Of a DNA stretch of 64,000 bases, positions 53,447 through 61,518 are shown piece after piece. Made by a program: the position numbers and the translations under genes. The notes beneath the pieces were generated by a model. That model did not search any database. It worked only from the letters and a program-made list of their open reading frames with translations, and was not told where the DNA came from. Source of the stretch: DASQBT01 sp963782495. GTDB lineage: Bacteria; Pseudomonadota; Gammaproteobacteria; Burkholderiales; Thiobacillaceae. The stretch lies in the NCBI GenBank assembly GCA_963782495.1, contig CAWAJU010000005.1:62001-126000 (forward strand), written 5' to 3'. The first letter of the stretch is position 1. Every line of letters begins with the position of its first letter.

Positions 53447-54978
53447 ACCTATTCCGGTTGGTGCAGATTTCCTGGGTCGCGTGGCGCTTCGGGCTGGATG
53501 AGGTGATCCTGGCGTCGCCGCGTGCCCGCTACCTGCGCGGCTTTCTTCGCATCGTGTTCTTCTGGCGCAATCTCACCGCCCCCCGCGCCCAGCGTCTGCG
53601 CCTGGCGCTCGAATCCCTCGGCCCTCTGTTCGTCAAGTTCGGCCAGATGCTGTCCACCCGGCGCGACCTTCTGCCGGCAGACTTTGCCGACGAACTGGCG
53701 CGCCTGCAGGATCAAGTACCGCCATTTGAATTCGCCCAGGTTGAGAAGATACTTGATGCCGCCTATGGCCGTCCCTGGCAGCAGGTGTTCAGCCAGTTTG
53801 ACCCCCAACCGGTGGCGTCCGCGTCGGTGGCCCAAGTCCATTTTGCCCAATTGTGCGATGGCCATCCGGTGGCAGTCAAAGTGCTGCGCCCGGGCATCGC
53901 GACCATCATTAAGCATGACCTGGCCTTGCTGGATGCCGCCGCCATCCTGGTGGAAAAACTCTTCGCCGACGGCAAACGGCTGCGTCCGCGCGAAGTGGTG
54001 GACGAATTCCGCAAGACCCTGCGCGATGAGTTGGACCTGATGCAGGAAGGCTCGAACGCCGCGCTGATCCGGCGCAATTTCAAGGGCTCAAGCCTGCTTC
54101 GGGTGCTGGAAGTCCATTTTGATTTCAGCCGCGAATCCGTGCTGGTGATGGAACGCATCCACGGCACGCCCATCAGCCAGAAGCATGCGTTGATCCAGGC
54201 CGGCGTGAATATCCCGCAGTTGGCGAAGAATGGCGTCGAGATATTCTTCACACAAGTGTTTCGTGACGGGTTTTTCCATGCCGACATGCATCCGGGAAAT
54301 ATCTTTGTCGGCACGGACGGTCCCGACAAAGGCAAGTACATGGCGGTCGATTACGGCATCTGCGGCACCCTTTCCGAATCCGACAAGCATTATCTTGCAA
54401 TCAATTTCCTCGCCGCCTTCCGCCAGGATTACAAGCGTTTTGCCGAAGCCCATATCGAGTCCGGCTGGGTGCCGGCCAGCACTCGGGTGGAAGAACTCGA
54501 ATCTGCGGTGCGGGCCTGTTGCGAGCCTTACTTCAACAAGCCCATCAAGGACATCTCTTTCGGCCATTTGTTGATGCGCCTGTTTGCAATGTCGCGCCGT
54601 TTCAATGTGGAAATTCAACCGCAATTGGTGCTGCTGCAAAAGACCCTGTTGCAAATCGAGGGCCTGGGGCGTGAACTGGACCCGAATCTCGATCTGTGGC
54701 AAACGGGCAAACCCTACCTGGAGCGCTGGATGAGCGAACAGTTGGGCTGGCGGGGCCTGGTCAAGAACATGAGAAATGAAGCACCGGAATGGGCCAGCCT
54801 GGTGCCCCAGATTCCGCGGCTGCTGCACGGCTACCTTGCTCGCAAGGATTCGGCCCGGCTGGAACAATGGCACAAGCAGTGGCTGCGCCATCAACAACGC
54901 CAGGCGCGCATGATGTTCGTGCTCTTCCTGCTGCTCCTGTTGCTGGCCTTGAGCCAGTTCGGGAACTGGCTCAAGTAG
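53443..54978 (+). CDS. ubiB: UbiB-family atypical kinase/ATPase
   Basis: A 511-residue protein. The start is TTG with a TTGA overlap with ubiJ. Seen: the signature FVKFGQMLSTRRDLLP, PVASASVAQVHFAQL, VAVKVLRPGI, the catalytic HADMHPGNIFV and DYGICG, and two C-terminal membrane helices (MMFVLFLLLLLLALSQF at least). UbiB is needed for ubiquinone synthesis or export of intermediates. The next gene begins right after its stop. Confidence 0.94.
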   Translation: MNLFRLVQISWVAWRFGLDEVILASPRARYLRGFLRIVFFWRNLTAPRAQRLRLALESLGPLFVKFGQMLSTRRDLLPADFADELARLQDQVPPFEFAQVEKILDAAYGRPWQQVFSQFDPQPVASASVAQVHFAQLCDGHPVAVKVLRPGIATIIKHDLALLDAAAILVEKLFADGKRLRPREVVDEFRKTLRDELDLMQEGSNAALIRRNFKGSSLLRVLEVHFDFSRESVLVMERIHGTPISQKHALIQAGVNIPQLAKNGVEIFFTQVFRDGFFHADMHPGNIFVGTDGPDKGKYMAVDYGICGTLSESDKHYLAINFLAAFRQDYKRFAEAHIESGWVPASTRVEELESAVRACCEPYFNKPIKDISFGHLLMRLFAMSRRFNVEIQPQLVLLQKTLLQIEGLGRELDPNLDLWQTGKPYLERWMSEQLGWRGLVKNMRNEAPEWASLVPQIPRLLHGYLARKDSARLEQWHKQWLRHQQRQARMMFVLFLLLLLLALSQFGNWLK

Positions 54979-55425
54979 ATGTACGACAGGTTAAGAACGC
55001 TGGCCGGTCAGTTGCTGGCGGTGCCCGGCGCGCCGGACAAGCTAGTCTCCGAGTATTTCTCCAAGTCGGCGCCAACGATCCTGCCCACCTCCATCAAGGA
55101 GCACATGGTGGAGGCGTGGCGACTGTCGGATGCATCTGTGCTTTCCTTGCTCAATCGTTCACAGGGGCTGGCCCTGGAACTCTTGCGAGTCGGAACGCCG
55201 CTGGATACCCTGACCCTGCCGCTTCCACCTGAGGTACTGAGCGCGGCTAGCCAGAGCGGCGATCACCCCACTGGGCCTTACCGCGTTTCTCCGCTGATTC
55301 TGGCCCTGACCGCTTTGGCCGCTGGCTATATCGAGGGTGACCGGCCTTTGCGCAAGGCCGCCCCCGAACTCTTGAAAGGCGCCCAGGAACTCCTGTTGGT
55401 CGCGGCCTGCCGCCTGTGCGGCTGA
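54979..55425 (+). CDS. Hypothetical protein downstream of ubiB
   Basis: A 148-residue protein that starts on the base after the ubiB stop, so it is probably co-translated. It has no signal peptide or clear membrane helix; LILALTALAAGYIEGD and ELLLVAACRLCG are moderately hydrophobic. The sequence suggests a helical cytosolic protein. No family is recognised. Its place right behind ubiE-ubiJ-ubiB suggests a link to ubiquinone synthesis, but nothing in the sequence shows it. Confidence 0.65.
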   Translation: MYDRLRTLAGQLLAVPGAPDKLVSEYFSKSAPTILPTSIKEHMVEAWRLSDASVLSLLNRSQGLALELLRVGTPLDTLTLPLPPEVLSAASQSGDHPTGPYRVSPLILALTALAAGYIEGDRPLRKAAPELLKGAQELLLVAACRLCG

Positions 55426-55484
55426 GGGGTGCAATTGCCCATTAACCGATAAAATATCACCCAATTCCTGATCATTTGACGGAC

Positions 55485-55730
55485 ATGAAGCGCATCCTGG
55501 TGACCGCTAAAATCCTCCATGCTGCTCCAAGCGAAGCGGTTCGATTCACGCTCAGCATCAAGCCGGACTACCGTTCCGGCGATTTCGGCGGGGCGTTCAA
55601 GACCTATCTCAATAACCGGCTTCTTCCCGAACACAAGCTGCAGTTCCGCATGGACAAGGGCCATAGCCGGGCCGGCCCCGGCTGGAGTGGCCGCGCGACC
55701 TCCGCGATCGCGTCCCAAGCTTCGCCATGA
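55485..55730 (+). CDS. Small hypothetical protein
   Basis: An 81-residue protein: MKRILVTAKILHAAPSEAVRF, then DYRSGDFGGAFKTYLNNRLLPEHK, ending GRATSAIASQASP. The stop overlaps the symporter ATG by 4 bases. A frame start at TTG 55476 is also possible. It is basic, lacks a signal peptide, and resembles no family known to me. The coupling to the symporter gene supports it being real. Confidence 0.45.
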   Translation: MKRILVTAKILHAAPSEAVRFTLSIKPDYRSGDFGGAFKTYLNNRLLPEHKLQFRMDKGHSRAGPGWSGRATSAIASQASP

Positions 55731-57235
55731 ATAACAGCCTGCTCTGGTTCGTCATCCTGTACTGGGTCATTTCAGTCGGCATAGGGCTGTGGGCCGCCAC
55801 ACGCGTCCACACTACCAAAGACTTTGCAGTGGCCGGTCGCCACCTGCCTTTCTACATGGTGACCGCCACCGTTTTCGCCACCTGGTTCGGTTCCGAGACG
55901 GTGCTGGGCATTCCGGCCACCTTTCTGCAGGAGAATCTGCATGGCGTGGTGGCCGACCCTTTTGGCGCGTCGTTATGCCTGATCCTGGTGGGCCTGTTCT
56001 TTGCCGCGCCACTGTATCGCCTGAACCTGCTCACCATCGGCGACTTCTACAAGAAACGCTTCGGGCGCAGCGTTGAAGCGCTGACCACCATCGCCATCGT
56101 GATTTCCTACCTGGGCTGGGTGGGTGCGCAGATCACTGCCCTGGGACTGGTGTTCAACGTTGTCTCCGGCGGTACGATCAGCAAGCTTGCGGGCATGTGG
56201 ATCGGGTCGTCGACCATACTTATCTACACCCTGTTCGGCGGCATGTGGGCGGTGGCGATCACGGACTTCCTGCAGATGATCGTGATTGTGATCGGCATGC
56301 TCTGGATCGGTGGGGAAATCAGCAACCAGGTGGGCGGCGTGGGCGTCGTGATCAGACATGCGGCCGCAGCCGGCAAGTTCAGCTTCTGGCCCGCATGGGA
56401 CCTCAAGGAGATGATCGGCTTCTTCGCCGCCTGGATCACCATGATGCTGGGTTCCATCCCGCAACAGGACGTGTTCCAGAGGGTGCAGTCGTCCAAGACC
56501 GAAAGGATCGCAGTGTGGGGTTCGGTGCTGGGCGGCAGCCTCTACTTCGTGTTTGCCTTCGTGCCGATGTTTCTGGCCTACTCCGCCACCCTCATTGATC
56601 CCGGTCTAGTGAAACGGCTGATCGACACCGATTCGCAGATGATCCTGCCTCGCCTGGTGATCGATCACGCGCCGATGTTTGCCCAGGTCATGTTTTTCGG
56701 TGCCTTGCTGTCTGCCATCAAGAGCTGTGCTTCGGCCACGCTGTTGGCACCTTCAGTGACCTTCACCGAAAACCTGCTCAAACCGATGATGGGACAGATG
56801 TCGGATCACAAATTGCTGCGCACGATGCGCGCAGTGACGCTGAGTTTCACCGTTCTGGTCACGCTCTATGCCATCAATTCAAAGGCCAGCATTTTCAAGA
56901 TGGTGGAGAATGCCTACCAGATCACCCTGGTCATGGCTTTCGTCCCCCTGGCGTTCGGGGTGTACTGGAAGCGCGCCACCAACCAGGGTGCACTGCTGGC
57001 CATTTTTCTTGGCCTGTCGACTTGGCTTGCCATGTTGCTCGTCGGACCGGAGGACCCGTTCATTCCTGCCCAGTTTGCCGGCCTGCTGATGTCCCTGCTG
57101 GGCATGGTGGCCGGCTCCCTGCTGCCTCAGCGGGTGGCCCATCCCCTGCCGGCGCATGATATTCATGCCGCCTTGCATCACCGCGCAGCGGGCCACACAC
57201 AACACGTCGGTTCGTTGCCCCACCACCATTCCTAG
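55727..57235 (+). CDS. Sodium:solute symporter with His-rich C-terminal tail
   Basis: A 502-residue permease of the SSS family with about 13 membrane segments (FVILYWVISVGIGLWAA, MVTATVFATWFGSETVLG, VISYLGWVGAQITALGLVF). The last ~28 residues (PLPAHDIHAALHHRAAGH and onward) hold nine His, ending in HHHS, which is unusual for the family and suggests metal binding or pH sensing. The transported solute is unknown. The gene is coupled to the small preceding frame. Confidence 0.88.
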   Translation: MNNSLLWFVILYWVISVGIGLWAATRVHTTKDFAVAGRHLPFYMVTATVFATWFGSETVLGIPATFLQENLHGVVADPFGASLCLILVGLFFAAPLYRLNLLTIGDFYKKRFGRSVEALTTIAIVISYLGWVGAQITALGLVFNVVSGGTISKLAGMWIGSSTILIYTLFGGMWAVAITDFLQMIVIVIGMLWIGGEISNQVGGVGVVIRHAAAAGKFSFWPAWDLKEMIGFFAAWITMMLGSIPQQDVFQRVQSSKTERIAVWGSVLGGSLYFVFAFVPMFLAYSATLIDPGLVKRLIDTDSQMILPRLVIDHAPMFAQVMFFGALLSAIKSCASATLLAPSVTFTENLLKPMMGQMSDHKLLRTMRAVTLSFTVLVTLYAINSKASIFKMVENAYQITLVMAFVPLAFGVYWKRATNQGALLAIFLGLSTWLAMLLVGPEDPFIPAQFAGLLMSLLGMVAGSLLPQRVAHPLPAHDIHAALHHRAAGHTQHVGSLPHHHS

Positions 57236-57326
57236 GGCACGAAATTACACCGAATTCGTTGATTCGAAACGCATTCAGTCAATTTGGCGCCTTCACTGGT
57301 CGGCAACCCCAGGTCGCCGGCTCGAT

Positions 57327-59147
57327 TCAATCCACGGGAATATTCAACGCAGAAATCAGCGGCCCCAGGTACTTTTCATAGTGGCGCCATCTCCCCAGGG
57401 AATTTCGATATATCGGCTGCCTCACCTGCCAGGCGCTTGCGGTCTTTACGGCGCGATGCGTTTTATTGAAGTCAAGACAATCGGGCGTCCAGGCGAGATC
57501 CAGGAACTCGATCAAGCGACGCGCCTGATTCTCGAAGTCCGTTACCAATGACTCGTAGTCAACTTCCAGCATGCGCAAGGCAAGATTACTGAGCCAGTGG
57601 CTGGCAAGCCGATCGGTCTCGTAAAGGCGATCGCCGCAGTGCTTCAGGTTATAGGAAAAGGCGTATTGGCTTGAAGAAAACCGCGTCGTATAGCAGGACA
57701 GGCCGACATCGCGAAGATCGCGACGGCACACGATTACGCGCGCTCTGGGAAACAAGACAGCAATTTCGCCCAGCCTGAATATATTGTCCGGCATCTTGTC
57801 GGTAATTGCGCTCGCCTGCGGCGCCAGTGCGCGTATGCGGGCCAGATAGCCATCTGCGCAGGCGCGCAACTCGACCGGGCCATCAAGCCTGTTGGGTGCG
57901 GAAAGGAGTCCAATGTCCCGCAACTCCCCTGCACCATATACATCCGGGTGACTGGATATAATCTGCTCTACCAGGCTGGTCCCCGAGCGCGGGGGCCCCA
58001 CAATGAAAACAGGCACCTCGGAGGGATTGCCCCAATCCTGGCGCTCATTCAACCAGGATGGCGTCGTCCTGGAGATGATTTCCTTGACATAGGCGCGGAA
58101 CTGGTCGGGCTCAAAGGCTTGACCGGTTTCCACGAGGAATTGTTCGAATTTATCGTTTGCAATGGAAAAATCGGCGAATGCCTCGTCATATTTCCCCTCG
58201 TCGTCATACAGCTTGCCAAGCGCGAAGTGGCTCGCGATGCGTTGTTCACGCGATAGCGTTCGCTTCTTCAACATGGCCTTCAAACGGGAAATATCGGCGT
58301 TGGCATTGCTCGCGCGGCGACAGCTGACGAGATGGCGAAAAGCTTCAGCATAGTCGGGACGGATCTCAATCGCCCGGTTGAAGCTCTCGACCGCCTGATC
58401 GAAATGGCCCATCGTCCGTTGCGCCACTCCCAATGCGTTCCACGCCTCCGCCATGGTTGGCGCCAGCCTGGTCGCCTGTTCCAGGACGCCTGTCGCTTCT
58501 TCCACCGCGCCATGCTTGAGCATGGCCGCGCCGAGGCCATAGCGGGCCGTTGCTGAAGAAGGTGCGAGGTCGCAGGCGTTGCGATGGCACTGGATGCCCT
58601 CTTCGACCCGATCAGTTTGCATCAGCAAATTGCCCAGATTGCTTTGCGACGAAGCAAAGCGGGGATTCAGCTTGCAGGCAAGACGGAACGCGTCTTCCGC
58701 AAGCTGGACCTGGTTCAGGGCCAATAGTGCGCTGCCACGATCATTGTGGCTGTCAGGGTTGTCGGGATTCAGCGCGATGGCGATGTCTGCATGCCGCAAG
58801 GCCATCGCAAAATCACCCGATTCAAGGGCCGCTTTGGCAAGATTAAGTTGGGCGGCCTCAAATTCAGGTTGCAGTCTGATCGCGCGCTGATACTGTGCGA
58901 TGGCGTCGCGGATTCGGCCACTTGCGCGCAAGGCATTGCCAAAATTCATGTGCACCGCGGCCATGTCCGGATTAAGTCGAATTGCGCGCTCGAATAGTTT
59001 GATCGAGCGATTCAGATTGCGCCGTTGGGTTTCAAGAAGCCCGAGCATGTGCAATGAATCAAAATGATTTGGAATTGCACTGAGCACCTTCTGATAGCCG
59101 GCGGCCGCGGCATCCTGGGAATTGTCTACGTCAAGAATCAACTGCAC
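57327..59147 (-). CDS. TPR-sulfotransferase fusion protein
   Basis: A 606-residue protein: about eight to ten TPR units (residues ~10-350; for example AIRLNPDMAAVHMNFGNALRAS) followed by a sulfotransferase domain with the 5'-PSB motif VFIVGPPRSGTSLVEQII and a 3'-phosphate loop ARVIVCRRDLRDVGLSCYT. Such domains move sulfate from PAPS to protein or sugar hydroxyls; the TPRs probably hold the substrate. GTG 59147, with GAAGG before it, is the most likely start; the open frame above it runs through the terminator of the neighbouring gene. A second such gene is at 61519. Confidence 0.82.
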   Translation of the reverse strand: MQLILDVDNSQDAAAAGYQKVLSAIPNHFDSLHMLGLLETQRRNLNRSIKLFERAIRLNPDMAAVHMNFGNALRASGRIRDAIAQYQRAIRLQPEFEAAQLNLAKAALESGDFAMALRHADIAIALNPDNPDSHNDRGSALLALNQVQLAEDAFRLACKLNPRFASSQSNLGNLLMQTDRVEEGIQCHRNACDLAPSSATARYGLGAAMLKHGAVEEATGVLEQATRLAPTMAEAWNALGVAQRTMGHFDQAVESFNRAIEIRPDYAEAFRHLVSCRRASNANADISRLKAMLKKRTLSREQRIASHFALGKLYDDEGKYDEAFADFSIANDKFEQFLVETGQAFEPDQFRAYVKEIISRTTPSWLNERQDWGNPSEVPVFIVGPPRSGTSLVEQIISSHPDVYGAGELRDIGLLSAPNRLDGPVELRACADGYLARIRALAPQASAITDKMPDNIFRLGEIAVLFPRARVIVCRRDLRDVGLSCYTTRFSSSQYAFSYNLKHCGDRLYETDRLASHWLSNLALRMLEVDYESLVTDFENQARRLIEFLDLAWTPDCLDFNKTHRAVKTASAWQVRQPIYRNSLGRWRHYEKYLGPLISALNIPVD

Positions 59148-59195
59148 CGGACCTTCAGGAAACGCGCGCAAGCGCCTGACTAGCGGCGCGGGTGG

Positions 59196-59230
59196 CAAAA
59201 AACAAACGCGGCGTCTGATGACGCCGCGTT
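59196..59230 (-). terminator. Terminator of the 59272-59895 PEP-CTERM gene
   Basis: AACGCGGCGTC (59205-59215) pairs perfectly with GACGCCGCGTT (59220-59230) across TGAT; TGTTTTTTG follows on the minus strand. It separates this gene from the TPR-sulfotransferase. Confidence 0.88.
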
Positions 59231-59271
59231 CGGCTTCCTGGGTCCCGGCTCCCCTTGGGCCGGACAGAAAC

Positions 59272-59895
59272 TCAGCTCTGGCGGCGACGCCCCCAGCCCA
59301 GGCCAAGCAAGCCAGCGCCAAGCAGGGCGAGGGTGGCAGGCTCAGGCACACCGCCGATGGTGGGAGGCGCACTTTGGCTGATTGGCTCCTCCAGTGAGAA
59401 GTAATCGTGGCCACCACCGCCGGGGATGGGGGTGAGGAAATGGACCACACCGTCATCAAAACTAGTCGTCGTGAAATAGGCGTCCAGACCACCGTAGTCG
59501 TCCACACCGCTACCCGGGCCCGTGCCCGGGCCGGTGCTCAGGCCCGCTGCCGCGTTGCTAGGCGTGCCCAAGGTGTAAAGGTTAATACCATCACCGTCAA
59601 AGCCGAAGATAAAGCTTCCGCTGATGGCGAAGCTTGCTATCGGGGATGAGGTGTTGTTGACCACACCGACCGACGCATCCTCAGCAAACTCATAGTTGGT
59701 GGTGGCACCAAACTCCGTGGAAATGCTGCCGTCAGAATTGAAGGTAATGAGCAGGTTGCAATCCGCCGCATTTCCTCCAGCGAGAGTGGTGTCCGGACAC
59801 ACGCCGGACGTTGTAAAAACAGCATATGCCGGCGCCATGGCAATTAGGGCCCCCAGCGCGACCGCACCGCCGAAAAGTCGAGTTGATAGCTTCAT
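59272..59895 (-). CDS. PEP-CTERM surface protein
   Basis: A 207-residue protein with signal peptide (MKLSTRLFGGAVALGALIAMAPAYA), one Cys pair (VCPDTT, ADCNLL), a Gly/Thr/Asp-rich body with a GPGTGPGSG linker, and a full anchor GGVPEPATLALLGAGLLGLG with RRR. It is intact and would be processed by an exosortase. ATG 59895 is chosen over 59961 because it starts the signal peptide. It lies between the two TPR-sulfotransferase genes and has a sigma-54-like site upstream. Confidence 0.9.
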   Translation of the reverse strand: MKLSTRLFGGAVALGALIAMAPAYAVFTTSGVCPDTTLAGGNAADCNLLITFNSDGSISTEFGATTNYEFAEDASVGVVNNTSSPIASFAISGSFIFGFDGDGINLYTLGTPSNAAAGLSTGPGTGPGSGVDDYGGLDAYFTTTSFDDGVVHFLTPIPGGGGHDYFSLEEPISQSAPPTIGGVPEPATLALLGAGLLGLGWGRRRQS

Positions 59896-59988
59896 AGTAA
59901 ATAACCCCTTGATAGTGAAATGTGAAATCCCTGTGAGGCGACTCGATGTTCCGGTAACCAACTACAATTTCGCCCTCGCTCCTGTATA

Positions 59989-60004
59989 AGCAGATTGTGT
60001 ACCA
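59989..60004 (-). promoter_or_regulatory. Sigma-54-like promoter of the 59272-59895 gene
   Basis: TGGTACACAATCTGCT on the minus strand keeps GG and GC at -24/-12 spacing with three other mismatches. It is 94 bases before the ATG. Confidence 0.45.
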
Positions 60005-60547
60005 GATGACATTTATTTATATAAATCATAGCGGTACTAAGTCGATGTGCATATCCTAATCATCAAACCCTTAGTGCCTGTAAGATTCCTCGACAACCAC
60101 TTGTTTGAGTGGTGGCGCGCTGGATGCCCTTAACAGCGGGTCACAGAGCTGCTCACAAGCCCGTGACAAAATTATTCGCGAGGTGGCCCACCGCCTGCAA
60201 CGCCAGCCTGGCGCCCGCCGGTTTGGCAGCCTTGTCGGTCTTCCAGTCAACCTCGGTAAACACGCTTACGGGAGGGCGCTTCATCTGCGCCTGTCGCCGG
60301 CGTCGAGACTCGCAGATCCCTTGCGCCCCTGGCCCGCCGCCCGACCCTAAGCAATTTGGTCGCAGCAACGAATGCGGCCGCTAGAGGCGTCGCTCTTCTT
60401 TACACCTATTAGATATGGAGATCTGCTTAACAAGCCTATGCTATATCACTGATTTAAAGCGACTTTTTTGTTCATGGCGCAGGACAAGATGGGTTACACG
60501 CGTGACTTCAGAGTGTTGCAACCAGCCAAGTGAGCCACGCGTTAAGC

Positions 60548-60563
60548 TGGGTGCGCATTTGCA
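60548..60563 (+). promoter_or_regulatory. Sigma-54-like element before the 60594 gene
   Basis: TGGGTGCGCATTTGCA has the -24 GG and a perfect -12 TTGCA at the right spacing; the four bases after TGG do not match the consensus. It lies 31 bases before the ATG. Confidence 0.35.
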
Positions 60564-60593
60564 AATTCTTTCTGAGCTAGTTAAGGGGAAATC

Positions 60594-61335
60594 ATGAAAA
60601 GAACGTCTATTGCCTTGGCCATAGGCCTGATGGCTTCCGGGTCCGCCTTCGCGAACACCTTCGTGAATGGCGCTTTTGGAGATGGCAACTTGGGCAGCTT
60701 GACTGGAAGCGGCTGCTGGGGTGGCGGTTCATTCTTTGGCTATTCATGTGATGCCACGCACACCGTCTTCCCCTGTACCGGCGCCGCTCTTCCGCTCGAC
60801 CCAAGCCTGTTTGCCGGCGCGCCGAACAACACCCTGGTCGGCGTTGGCGTGAACCCAATTTCGGGAAATTCGACCGTTTATGGCGGCGGCTACGCTGCCC
60901 GCCTGAACGACTCGATCAACAACACTATGGCGTGTCGATTCTCAAGCAATCGGTGAGCCACTACACCGATACTGACATCTTCTTCGAATGGAACGCGGTG
61001 CTGGAGTCGTCGCATCGCCTGACCGACCCGGATTAGTTTGCCCTCAGCCTGCATGGTGACAGCACCAATACGGATATCGTCACCCGGTCTTACAGCTCCG
61101 CCTCCACCCCGGGGACCTTCAGTTTCTGCGCCAACAACTCCAGCCGGTTCTGCAGCGGCTGGCAGGTGGAGCATATTGATGTGGCCGCGCTGGGGGGCGA
61201 TCGGACACGACTTCATTCTCACCCTGCAGGCATCCGACTGCCCGTACAGTGGCCATGCCGGTTATACCTACCTTGACGCTATTGGGCCCGGGGCTGGCGC
61301 GTCTGGGCTTGATGCGCCGCAAGCAACGCGTCTGA
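60594..61335 (+). pseudogene. Decayed PEP-CTERM-type surface-protein gene
   Basis: The reading begins well: AAGGGG, ATG, signal peptide MKRTSIALAIGLMASGSAFA and a body with TVYGGGYAARLNDS. The frame then slips near 60930 into YGVSILKQSVSHYTDTDIFFEW, meets an in-frame TAG at 61034 (where Tyr would fit before FALSLHGD), slips again near 61198, and ends LLGPGLARLGLMRRKQRV at 61335. That tail is the end of a PEP-CTERM helix plus basic residues, but the PEP motif before it is gone. A substitution, two or more indels and a lost motif together point to real decay. Confidence 0.7.
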
Positions 61336-61353
61336 TCGTCCCCGCTCAGGGAG

Positions 61354-61383
61354 AAACGGCGGCCTCTGGTCGCCGTTTTCTTT
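61354..61383 (+). terminator. Terminator after the decayed PEP-CTERM gene
   Basis: AAACGGCG (61354-61361) pairs with CGCCGTTT (61371-61378); TTTTCTTT follows on the plus strand. Confidence 0.75.
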
Positions 61384-61518
61384 GGTACTACAATATTCCT
61401 TTGACTCAGCTCTGGCACCGGGGCCCAACAAAACATTTTCACCCAAGCCAAAAAGGCCGGAACTGACCGCCTCACCCGAGAAAATCGCCTGAACGAGGCC
61501 GGTAGCCTGTATGGGTCC

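Larger units (their letters stand above)
59896..60593. other. Intergenic region between two divergent PEP-CTERM genes
   Basis: The 698 bases carry the two sigma-54-like elements listed. Between 60100 and 60370 there is a GC-rich part with open frames on both strands, none recognised; it may be the remnant of a gene. From 60400 on the sequence is AT-richer. Confidence 0.45.

Noticed and set aside
60340..60385. Further copy of the mini-ORF cassette
   Set aside because: Only the short CGAATGCGGCCG is shared; there is no ATGA geometry, no 37-codon frame and no flanking similarity.
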